Assembly (NCBI GenBank): GCA_963931865.1
Contig: OZ007508.1
Location: forward strand, 10,538,781-10,602,780
DNA from: Axinella damicornis
Taxonomy: Eukaryota; Porifera; Demospongiae; Axinellida; Axinellidae
Length of the DNA: 64,000 nucleotides
Direction of reading: 5' to 3'
In this document: one piece after another, positions 56,596-64,000 of the stretch
How positions within the stretch are numbered: position 1 is the first letter of the stretch
How the letters are laid out: each line of letters opens with the position of its first letter
Notes under the pieces: generated by a model
What the model was told of the DNA's origin: nothing
The model's database searches: none
Seen by the model: the letters and a program-made list of their open reading frames with translations, nothing else
Made by a program: the position numbers and the translations under genes

Positions 56596-57103
56596 ACGTT
56601 GCTGTCAGTGAGGTTGGTGCCATTGTGATAGCCAGGTTGGAACATGACGTCAGTGAAGTGCATCTGGTGGTGCTCCTCCAGGTTGACTGGGTAGGACCGC
56701 AGTGATCCCCCCTCGCACCCGCCAGAAACGCACATTGTCCCAACCACATAGACACCATCCTAGAATGTGCGTGTGTGTATGGGGAGCGGGTACATGCAAG
56801 TCAGTCCCAGCACACCTCCTGGCTTGTCAAGTCCATGGCTCTACTGTATTGGGTTGAAACCAGCAAATTTGTGGTGTGCAGGGCCAGTGCTGACCTGCTG
56901 TCATCGAAGGCTGTGATCCTCATTCTGTCAATGCTGGCCTCTGTGTGGGCCCTCGCGAGGACACTGATCTCCCCCCTCGTGCAACCTGTGAGGTATTCCA
57001 CAGGTTCTTCCCGTGGCCGTCCCTCCCAGCACCACACAGTACCCCACCAGAGTGAGAGAAGCTGGATGGCAGACGGTTACAGTGTGTGTGGGTGTGGGTG
57101 TGA

Positions 57104-57183
<80 letters not shown>

Positions 57184-57184
57184 A

Positions 57185-57234
<50 letters not shown>

Positions 57235-57631
57235 GGGGGGGGGGGGGTTGTATGAGTGGTGGTACTTGATTGCTTGTGAGGCCAATATATATATAAAATC
57301 TAGTCTCGGTCCAAGACCCAACCAACCCCAGCATGGATCGCTTTTAGCACTGAAAGCAATACACAGGCTGTAGAAACGGTCTGGGAACGAGACTATATGA
57401 AATCATACTTCAGCACTAAAAATCATTTTCACCTTGCAATGATTCCAAGACTAGTGATACGGGAAGGGTCCTAGTACACCCTCACCTTAGTGTGTGGAGG
57501 ACCTGGTTGTGTGTCTTGAACAGAGTCAGGCACCGAGCTGTCTCAAACCTGCAGACATGCACCACAGCCACTGGGCCAGTCTGCCCCGAAGCAAGCAACG
57601 TCCCAGCGTGGTTCAGTGATAGACAGCAGAC
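56596..57631 (-). CDS. WDR90: WDR90-like WD40 protein, three exons, frame disrupted, partial
   Basis: WDR90/POC16 is a centriole and cilium protein with an N-terminal CFAP20-like domain and WD40 repeats. Three minus-strand exons are visible. E1 57631-57486 follows CAG and ends at GTGAGG; it encodes [15 protein letters not shown] and [18 protein letters not shown]2 57061-56895 encodes [46 protein letters not shown] and AFDDSR, then GTCAGC. E3 56759-56596 encodes MVS, then [14 protein letters not shown], then [14 protein letters not shown], then GTGAGT. Exon phases agree (E1 leaves 2 nt, E2 starts with 1; likewise E2/E3), and the order matches the WDR90 propeller as I know it. However, E2 lacks one G in a G6 run, and E3 has one extra base after MVS and one extra G in another G6 run. 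It is either a decaying copy or consensus error. The preceding WD40 exon was not found. Confidence 0.65.
57090..57247 (+). repeat. (TG)n microsatellite followed by 16 G, inside an intron
   Basis: Near-pure TG from 57109 to 57231, interrupted once by GGATGC at 57182-57187, then 16 consecutive G (57232-57247). It lies in the 424-bp intron between E1 and E2 of the WDR90-like gene. On the transcribed minus strand it becomes a C tract followed by a long CA run ending about 40 bp before the E2 acceptor. Confidence 0.95.
57301..57395. mobile_element. 95-bp foldback MITE with 9-bp target duplication
   Basis: The ends are TAGTCTCGGTCCAAGACC and, inverted, TAGTCTCGTTCCCAGACC (16 of 18). The flanks are TATAAAATC (57292-57300) and TATGAAATC (57396-57404), 8 of 9 identical. 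It lies in an intron of the WDR90-like gene and is related to the elements at 58767 and 60529. Confidence 0.7.
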
Positions 57632-57639
57632 CTGGTTGT

Positions 57640-58766
57640 GAGAGATGGTTTATACAAATGCGAATGCAGTTCCATGAGCAGAAGGGAGATATAAACACTT
57701 TAGTGTGACCACAGTACAGATTCCCACTTGACTACGGTCAACAAGCACTATTATACCAGACTGTTCTCGTAGTTGGACGCTCCTCCTCATTATGGGCTCC
57801 TGGTTTCAGTAATCTACACCTACTATAGTTATCACTAGTGGAATGCACGACATTGTGGGGCGAGCGTGAGCGAATGCACGTGCAGTGCAGAATGTGCAAC
57901 AGTTCTAGGTATGTACAAGACTGTCATCAGAATGTGACTGCATGAGCACAGCACAATCTCAGGCCACAGAATACATATCAATCAATCAATCAAATCTTTT
58001 ATGTCCCTTGCATTTGCAGCCACACACTTGAGACATACAGAATCAGCTTCTGGCTAATGCCATCAAAGTTCGAGCAGCTAGGGCTTCTTTCAGGTGATCT
58101 AGCAGCAGATTTACGAGTAGAGGTGGGCCATGGCAAGTGGTTAACACCAAACTGGACATATGCACAACACAGGAACTGCAGGTCAGACTAGCTGAAGCAG
58201 TCTAGTGGCGATATGGCAGGTAACACACAACCTTATGCATGCTGCGCACTGGTCCAGCACACCGTGTGTTCAGCAGGACATGTCATGTACAGCGATCTGA
58301 GATCGTTGCATACTGAGGTAGGTCCACTAGCGGTGTTGTCCTTGCTGTCGCCACTGCAGGACGAACACTGAGAGCCGGGTAGATTGTTCATGGTCGCCCA
58401 TCGCTCTAGGCCTCTAGCCAATGAATAGGTAGGTCACGAGCGGTCTGCATCTTTGTTGTCGCCGTCCAATGATCCATTAGTCTCTGACGATTTCTCAGTC
58501 TGGCCCACGATACTAGCGGCTATGCGCTAGCCCCATTCAGGAACGTTGCCATCTCGAAAATGACGTAATCCGAAATTGCACGCACGGCGCCGCCCGCCCT
58601 AACAGATCAGTGCTGGTTCCACACCGCAATCTAGGTACCAGGATTTGGGCCAAGTCTTCAGCGTCAGTTGTAAAAGAACTCCACTGCAGTGTACACTCAT
58701 GCAACACTTTGACAGGCTCTGCAGAAATAAAAAACACAATTTTGATTCTGTATTCACAGTGCATGG
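57640..58766 (-). other. Intron or exon-poor region upstream of the WDR90-like exons, with coding-like fragments
   Basis: No WD40 exon was found. Two minus-strand fragments read like a low-complexity protein linker: STRKSAARSPERSPSCSNFD near 58115-58055, and SSETNGSLDGDNKDADRS near 58490-58440. A related stretch near 58360-58320 (SCSGDSKDNTASGPTS) shares GGCGACA..AAGGA..AACACCGCT-type sequence with the latter, suggesting a small duplication. An exon-like stretch near 58721-58610 follows a strong acceptor (TTTTTTATTTCTGCAG), but its correct frame is uncertain. These may be N-terminal parts of the same gene. Confidence 0.25.
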
Positions 58767-58863
58767 TAGTCTTGGCCCCAGACCCAAACCAACCCCAACA
58801 CAGATCGCTTCCAGTATCACGCGTGATACTAGATGCGATCTGCGCTGGGGTTGGTTTGGGTTT
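58767..58863. mobile_element. Near-perfect foldback element (about 45-bp arms, no loop)
   Basis: The left arm runs CCCAGACCCAAACCAACCCC...GATCGCTTCCAGTATCACG. The right arm is its inverse with a few mismatches, and the two meet at GTATCACGCGTGATAC (58815-58830). Flanking AGTGCATGG (58758-58766) and GGTGCATGG (58864-58872) match at 8 of 9. Internal words (CCAACCCCA, GATCGCTT) are shared with the element at 57301. The right terminus appears to lack about a dozen bases. Confidence 0.6.
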
Positions 58864-58872
58864 GGTGCATGG

Positions 58873-59249
58873 AAGAAGTTCCAGTTTCTGTCTTCTGTGT
58901 ACATTGCGGTCTTTGGCCAGCAAACACAGTTGGATGAGGTCCAGACCCTGCACGAAGGTAGGAAAATGCAGAGAAATTTGCATACACAATCACATTTGAC
59001 TCTAGCTACATTTACATGTACAGAAATGTGTCACAAAGTATCACAACGCAGGGAGGTGAATAATCACATTCCACTTGGTTTGTAGTTTTGTACCATAAAA
59101 TGTGATATAAACTATGCAAGGTTCGAGCTTGACTGAATGTTTGATGAAAGCTTTTCAGAGACAGACTTAGGATGGAGAGAACCAATATTCTGCAGCAAGT
59201 AAAATGTTACTACGAACTTTGACCATACTTAAACTACAATGAGGGGCAA
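58873..59249. other. Spacer with one acceptor-like site
   Basis: A minus-strand acceptor-like TTTTCCTACCTTCGTGCAG (near 58957-58975) precedes a short open segment (58956-58875) of undecided frame. Otherwise nothing recognisable. Confidence 0.25.
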
Positions 59250-59801
59250 CAGTGGCGGATTTAGGGGGGGGGGGGGGGGGGATGCAAATGCACCCCCTTT
59301 TGGCGGCACATAAATGATGACGCAGCAGTGGCATGCAGCAACAACAACCATGGCTAGGCTGAGGCACAGTTACACACTCACGTATCAGTTCCTTACTGAT
59401 CTTCAGACGTTTGACTAGACCTAGAGTTGCTTCGAGATCATTCAGTTCTGCTAGTTTAATAAACAAGTCACTTAGCTAGCTACTGTAGCTAGCTACCGTA
59501 CCGTCTGTATGTAGCTACGTACAGGCCAGAGTACGTAAACACATTATAAACATTTTTTGGAACGGAAGTAATCCACGTACGTTGAGAGTAGACTACTCAT
59601 GCAGACGGTCACGGATTGCACGGAAACCAGAGAGCAGTGGCAGTGCAGTGCAAAGCACGAAGGTGCTACGACAGCCCATCCAGGCAACTGAAAAATGACA
59701 GTGAAAATTTTTTTCCGTGCTTTGTGCGGAAGACTGATCGGCGCTTTGCGCCTCTCTTCACTACCTTCGCCAATGAACCCCCCTTTCTAAATCCGCCACT
59801 G
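59250..59801. mobile_element. 552-bp non-autonomous hAT-like element
   Basis: The ends are CAGTGGCGGATTTAG and the exact inverse CTAAATCCGCCACTG (15 bp), with a G18 run just inside the left end (59264-59281). CAGTGGCGGA termini are common in hAT-type MITEs. Only a 5-bp direct repeat (GGCAA at 59245-59249 and 59802-59806) flanks it, shorter than the 8 bp expected for hAT, so superfamily assignment is tentative. Confidence 0.65.
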
Positions 59802-60528
59802 GGCAATCACACTCCTGGTAGCCGCGTTGCAACCGGTTGCAACTCGCTGGTCATGCAAGCTAGAATTAACTTGCATGTCACGTGAGGATCATGCTCAGTC
59901 GATCAAGTCAGCAATGCCAATAGCGTCCAAAAGGAAGACAAGAACTTATTACAGCGCTCACAACTATGCCAGCATGGTAAGTTTCGGCAAGTGAGTGTCA
60001 GTGGACCACAGCGATCACACCTGTGTGGTCAGAATCTTTGTGGGGCCTTCGTAAGAGCTGTACTGTCAACGAACGTTAAAGAGAGCATTCGAGCAATGGC
60101 GGCCAATGGCACTACAAAAATGATCATACCTCCACCACCAAGGTGAGTTTCAAGACCAAAACTGTATGGTGAAGACATGCAGTGCATGATAGCGATAACG
60201 ACGGTGGAGTCAGAATCTTTGCAGGCCATTGCTAAGTAGTCAAACGTTAATCAATTTAGTTTACGTTAGTTTACATCAAGGGGTAACCGCACTCCTGGTA
60301 GCCATCGACTCGCCGTAGCGCATGCTAACTATCGCAGTTCATTCCAATTAATGCACATGCCATGTGGCAACCATGCCCAGTCCATCGCTAGCAATGGTGG
60401 CCAAAGGGAAGACAAGAAGTTGTTATTCACAACTTCTAGACAATAGTCTGATGAAGTGGTAGACACATTCTTAAAGTGTGTACAGTAGTATTTTAAGCGT
60501 GATGCTTGGGTTCTGGTACAGCAAGCAG
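59802..60528. repeat. Diverged two-copy repeat, 480-bp offset
   Basis: CACTCCTGGTAGCC begins related stretches at 59809 and 60289. Later shared words include GCCAAAGGGAAGACAAGAA-like sequence, and GTGTGGTCAGAATCTTTG / GTGGAGTCAGAATCTTTG. No coding sequence is recognised. Confidence 0.55.
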
Positions 60529-60571
60529 TAGCCTCGTTCCCAGGCCCGAGACAGGGCTGGGAATGAGGCTA
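60529..60571. mobile_element. 43-bp solo foldback with perfect 9-bp target duplication
   Basis: TAGCCTCGTTCCCAG (60529-60543) pairs with CTGGGAATGAGGCTA (60557-60571), one mismatch in 15. AGCAAGCAG occurs immediately on both sides (60520-60528 and 60572-60580). A 9-bp duplication is typical of Mutator-like elements. This is an extremely short end-to-end copy of the family seen at 52389 and 57301. Confidence 0.75.
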
Positions 60572-60727
60572 AGCAAGCAGGTAAGATACTACTACTCTAT
60601 CGTCATTAGCTTCACTATGGAGCACCCTAATTTTATTGTTTCCCTCTTCTGTCTATGCCAGTTGATGCTGTTTGTAATGATTGGAGGTGCACTGCCTTAG
60701 TCTCGCTTCCAGACGATTTTTAGCATG

Positions 60728-60728
<1 letters not shown>

Positions 60729-60761
<33 letters not shown>
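60729..60761 (+). repeat. Homopolymer tract, 33 consecutive G
   Basis: An isolated G run in single-copy sequence, flanked by ATGC and ATTACGCC. No satellite monomer surrounds it. Confidence 0.85.
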
Positions 60762-60762
<1 letters not shown>

Positions 60763-61299
60763 TTACGCCTGGTGATCTGCCTTGGTTACGGTACGCTGGA
60801 ATGCTGGCACATTGTTCTATTTCAATTTAACATAACGTAGGATTACATTCCGATAATCCACAGTGCACAAGCTGTCCAAGAACATGGATGTTGATCGAGC
60901 AATTGATGCTGCTTGTCTTGGAAAATAGCACGAGAAAGCCACAAAGAACTTTGCTAGCGTTTTGAACATGACGACATAAAGCAAGTAAGCATTCCGTTTA
61001 CGTGACACGCAATAATAAATTGCGTGGACCAAAATGAAATAGGCAGGTTCCCAGACTTAACTTCCCTTCTCGGCAGAATGTGAAGTCTGGCCCGTGAGAC
61101 AAGCGCTGCCTGTGACGATATCACAGCCAAAAAGAACATGATACAATGTGATTGCTGTGAGTTTTGGCTTCACTGGTGAGTGAACCACCAGCTGTGTCAA
61201 TACATCACAGCTTTCATGTACATAATTTGTGTTCCTGCGGGTAAAATGCTTCTAAAACCTCTCCCACAAGTCATGTGTTAACCTTACTGAAGCACCTAC
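60762..61299. other. Single-copy spacer
   Basis: No supported gene or RNA. Confidence 0.35.
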
Positions 61300-61394
61300 T
61301 GATAGCTGGATATGCAGCTGATAGCTGGATATGCAGCTGATAGCTGGATATGCAGCTAATAGCTGGATATGCAGCTGATAGCTGGATAAGCAGC
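61300..61394. repeat. Five copies of a 19-bp tandem repeat
   Basis: The unit is TGATAGCTGGATATGCAGC. Copy 4 has TAATAG and copy 5 has GGATAAG; the others are identical. This is a very young minisatellite and a likely length polymorphism. Confidence 0.95.
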
Positions 61395-61599
61395 AACTGG
61401 TACCCAGCCTAAGCAGCCCGGGATCGATTAGACACTATTTTCAACGCACTCACATGTTTCAGTTGTGTTTGTCACCGTTTGTGTCTGTATGTCGTCTGTC
61501 TCCGGAGCTCCCCGGAGCGGCCAGTCCACAGCATAGGTCCAGACAAGTCTCCTGCATGCACCACGTGCGCGCACATAATTTCGGAATACACAATGTACG

Positions 61600-61790
61600 T
61601 CATTGTCGAAATGGCAACGTTCCTGGGGCGGGGCCCGGCGCCCGGGGCTTGCCGGCTAGCCGCTAGTTGATTTTGTCTGGGCTGCACGGTACGGGTGTTC
61701 CGCGTACAATAATTTCCGGCACTTAGTTTGCGCAACGTTAGCGGTCGCCGCGGCGCGCGCTCCCTTAGCAACGCGTGTTTTGATGACATT
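61600..61790. promoter_or_regulatory. CpG-rich stretch, possible promoter
   Basis: It contains GGGGCGGGGCCCGG (GC-box-like) and several GCGCGC/CGCGGCG clusters in an otherwise CpG-poor neighbourhood. A short plus-strand ORF starts at 61805. No TATA box was seen. This is inference from composition only. Confidence 0.3.
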
Positions 61791-61804
61791 CCTAAAACCA
61801 CAAA

Positions 61805-62068
61805 ATGTGTGACATCATATCTGCTGATTGCCACGTGTCAACCCGTCATAAGCGCTATAGCACAATAGGCAAGCCCATGGCGACTGTTTTGGTGCAAGAA
61901 CCGTCGCGAAAGCCCGAAAAACGCCAGAGTTATGGCCCAAGAAGTGGTGAAGTGTCTTGGACCTACCTGTTGAGGGACACTGGTTACCAGGGCCTTTCCA
62001 AGACCAGGCAAGTTTTCCCATGGTTGAGAGAAGTAGCAAATGTAGCCTCTGTATCTAACTTTCAGTGA
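61805..62068 (+). CDS. Small ORF behind the CpG-rich stretch, hypothetical
   Basis: An 87-codon open frame with fairly protein-like composition (KRYSTIGKPMATVLVQEPSR, SGEVSWTYLLRDTGYQG). No domain, signal or membrane segment is recognised. Position after a CpG-rich patch is the only support; it could be an open stretch of a repeat. Confidence 0.2.
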   Translation: MCDIISADCHVSTRHKRYSTIGKPMATVLVQEPSRKPEKRQSYGPRSGEVSWTYLLRDTGYQGLSKTRQVFPWLREVANVASVSNFQ

Positions 62069-62349
62069 AGGGTGCCGCTTTTATCCTACTTATTTTTCCA
62101 CGGCCATTATAGCATGAGAAACATGCCACATTTTAGGTCCTTGCGTTGCGTATGAAGATTGGGAGAACATACTGAGGGTGAGTTGGCAGTTTCACCCTGA
62201 GGTTATACAATAGTATTGCATGTGTACATACAAAGGCTAGACTTCTTATGTCAAAAAATAGACAACTTTCACTCCTGGGCAACCATTGCCAGAGATGGTG
62301 CCCACGCATGACACACTTCAGCCACGTCAAATGATCGGGATGGAGGTAT

Positions 62350-62455
62350 AGGGCTGGTCTCGCGTGGCCCAGACCCTTCCTGCGACGATTAGTGGGGCGG
62401 GCGAAAGGGAAAGGGAAGGAGGAAGAAGGGTCTGGTGACTCTGAACAGGATGTTG
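62350..62455 (+). mobile_element. About 100-bp MITE, copy 1
   Basis: It runs from GTGGCCCAGACCCTTCCTGC through GACGATTAGTGGGGCGGG to GAAGGGTCTGGTGACTCTGA. GGCCCAGACCCTTC and GAAGGGTCTGG form its internal inverted ends. An inverted copy lies at 62828-62925. Confidence 0.65.
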
Positions 62456-62827
62456 TTGGCTCTGCCGGAATGCTGGTAGAGCCAACCAGCATGTAATTTC
62501 CGCTTTAAGCGCGTGACTAGTTGACATGGCGAGAAGATTCAACACTGCCTACATAGCGGCTTCACAGCAAGGCTACAGGCAGTTGATGCCCAAACAGATA
62601 ATTTGCATGCGATAGCAACGTCTCCGTGAGTCTCCACACGGGTTCTGGAATGTCTCACAGCTCTCCTTCACGTACTACTCTTTGGCAAGTAGATGGTGCA
62701 GCGCTCTTCCTTGATAGCCATGGCTCTAGCTCTGTGCTCGATCAATTACTAGTATTTACTTGAGGTAAGTCATGTGCAATAGTACGTTTACGGAAGATTA
62801 TTACATTCCATTGTGCAACGGCATCTT
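62456..62827. other. Sequence between the two inverted MITE copies
   Basis: A short plus-strand ORF starts at 62526 (MARRFNTAYIAASQQGYRQL) and closes within 30 codons. Nothing else is supported. Confidence 0.3.
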
Positions 62828-62925
62828 GTTCAGAGTCACCAGACCCTTCTTCCTCCCTCCCCTCCCCTTTTGCCCCGCCCCACTAATCGTCGCAGGAAGG
62901 GTCTGGGCCACGCAAGACTAGTATA
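62828..62925 (-). mobile_element. About 100-bp MITE, copy 2 (inverted)
   Basis: Reverse complement of the element at 62350-62455 with scattered differences, mainly in the purine-rich centre. Together the two copies could form a stem of about 100 bp with a 370-nt loop. Confidence 0.65.
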
Positions 62926-63346
62926 GGGCCTTCTGATGCAGTAAAAGGTAGCATGAAAAAGACTCAGCACCCTTCTCTCCGCAAAACCCAAACCTAACTC
63001 GCCACTTTCGGAGGTACATTTTAGCCGAGACTTGCATATGGTGGCAAGTTGAAAGCTTAAACTTTCCAGCCCATGCCCAATGTTATTGAACATTCTTCAC
63101 AGAGTGCAAGGCTTCGCAGAGTGCAAGGTTCAATAGTATGAAGGTCGCACGTCACTAGTCTAGTCCCGCCCCATGAACATCCCACTTCCGTCAAACCCAG
63201 ACATCCCTAAATGGTGCACTGACACGCACTATTCAATCGCCCCCACAAACTTTCTCTATGTTCTGTTTTGTGGGCCCCCCCCCTCGTGATATGTTCTCCC
63301 TGCACATGCACACACACACACGTTAAAATCTTGATTGGCCTTGTTC
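62926..63346. other. 3' flank of the exon at 63347, no gene seen
   Basis: Contains a short direct repeat (CAGAGTGCAAGG, near 63101 and 63117), a C9 run near 63275 and a CA microsatellite near 63309. No canonical AATAAA for the minus-strand exon was found. Confidence 0.35.
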
Positions 63347-63563
63347 CTACTTCCCAGGTCGTTCCCAGCTCCAGTCTTTGGTTGCTGTCCGCAGAATTAA
63401 TGTGGACTGATCAGCACTCGCACACTTGACAAGGTGTGTGCATACTCGCTGCTCATCTGGATACATTGGTGCATTCAGCGGTGAGGCAAGTACTTCCCCA
63501 TCAGATATGGTTTGATTGTCCTGGTGGCGAAACACAGACAGCACAGCACTCAAAACTCGCCAG
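63347..63563 (-). CDS. Terminal coding exon of an unidentified minus-strand gene
   Basis: A very good acceptor (CACTGTTCTTATCCTCTCTGGCAG in two pieces: CACTGTTCTTATC, then CTCTCTGGCAG) precedes the exon. It is open to TAG at 63347-63349, about 71 codons. The reading WRVLSAVLSVFRHQDNQ, ISDGEVLASPLNAPMYPDEQ, VCTHLVKCASADQSTL and RTATKDWSWERPGK has normal protein composition. The hydrophobic start may be a helix. Family not recognised. The rest of the gene lies beyond the right edge or in exons I could not identify. Confidence 0.5.
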
Positions 63564-64000
63564 CTGCCAGAGAGGATAAGAACAGTGACAACCATGACCA
63601 CACTTCACTCTGAGGTTTCCAAGATCAGCCACCATGCTTGGAAGTGAACACTTGTGATTGGAGCACCACAACTGGGGCAAGAAATGCTTGGACCTGCATA
63701 TACCAATGATTGCTGCTGCGACCAGGCAGTTCCCAGTTAGCTACTGCCGTACAATTTGTGTGGCTGTCTCGCCTCACACACGCCCTCAATTTATCAGGCT
63801 GCTCTCCTAGTTTGCACTTTGGCAGTCAGTGTGGGGCTGGCAGTTGAAGAGCACGGGTGTTTTCATTGCACACGCGTAATACAACTTGATGACGTCACGG
63901 ACGCGTGTAGAAAAAAATTGAAATTCCTAGCAACCACGCATGGCAACAGTAGCCACAAAAATGCAATTAACAATTCTGCTGCAATGAAGCCTTCTAAGGG
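63564..64000. other. Probable intron or upstream sequence
   Basis: No further exon recognised. A palindromic CRE (TGACGTCA) lies at 63890-63897 and two GCAAC words follow at about 63930-63950. Confidence 0.3.
63890..63897. promoter_or_regulatory. Palindromic CRE-like site (TGACGTCA)
   Basis: Full CREB/ATF consensus in CpG-containing sequence near the right edge. No start of a gene can be tied to it. Confidence 0.2.

Noticed and set aside
57013..57373. Cys-Val and Thr-His repeat open frames
   Set aside because: Direct translations of the (TG)n microsatellite.
58537..58989. 150-codon minus-strand open frame
   Set aside because: It reads through the foldback element at 58767-58863; only short flanking pieces look exon-like and their frame is undecided.
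63930..63955. RFX X-box
   Set aside because: Two GCAAC half-sites are present but in tandem, not in the inverted arrangement an X-box needs.

Overview
The window looks like repeat-rich nuclear DNA of an animal. The animal features are spliceosomal introns, a BEN-domain gene, exons resembling the ciliary WD40 protein WDR90, a Tc1/mariner-type transposase, a tRNA-derived SINE and many small inverted-repeat elements. I suspect a marine invertebrate, perhaps a sponge, but that is only an impression. Nothing bacterial, phage-like, rRNA or CRISPR-like was seen.

Layout. 1-640 is single-copy sequence with a poly(A) signal. 699-3139 is a CpG-dense minisatellite with a 20-bp unit. 3548-4144 is a triplet-rich repeat folded into a large inverted repeat. 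4.2-11.7 kb is mostly single-copy and holds decayed minus-strand coding relics (5266-5986, 8997-10513), one better-preserved exon (6847-7239), a tandem repeat (8391-8870) and small palindromes.

11719-50530 is one satellite field: about 251-bp monomers mixed with 59-bp sub-monomers, arranged in higher-order repeats of about 0.83-1.4 kb in the younger part. Many carry a pure G tract of up to 43 bases. The field is split at 15484-19164 by a complete 3681-bp DNA transposon with near-perfect terminal inverted repeats and a TA target duplication. It carries a damaged Tc1/mariner-type transposase on the minus strand and, on the plus strand, an intron-containing gene for a coiled-coil/BEN-domain protein. 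This is the most interesting object in the window.

50.5-64 kb returns to gene-bearing sequence crowded with non-autonomous elements: two TTAA-flanked elements, foldback elements with 9-bp target duplications, a hAT-like element, a SINE and an inverted pair of about 100-bp elements. Three phase-compatible minus-strand exons at 56596-57631 match WDR90, but their frame is broken at three places, two of them in G runs. A terminal exon of another minus-strand gene lies at 63347-63563.

The genes do not form an operon or pathway. The transposon genes belong together as one mobile unit. The WDR90-like exons and the exon at 63.4 kb are probably host genes or their remnants. All identifications are from reading alone; no database was searched.
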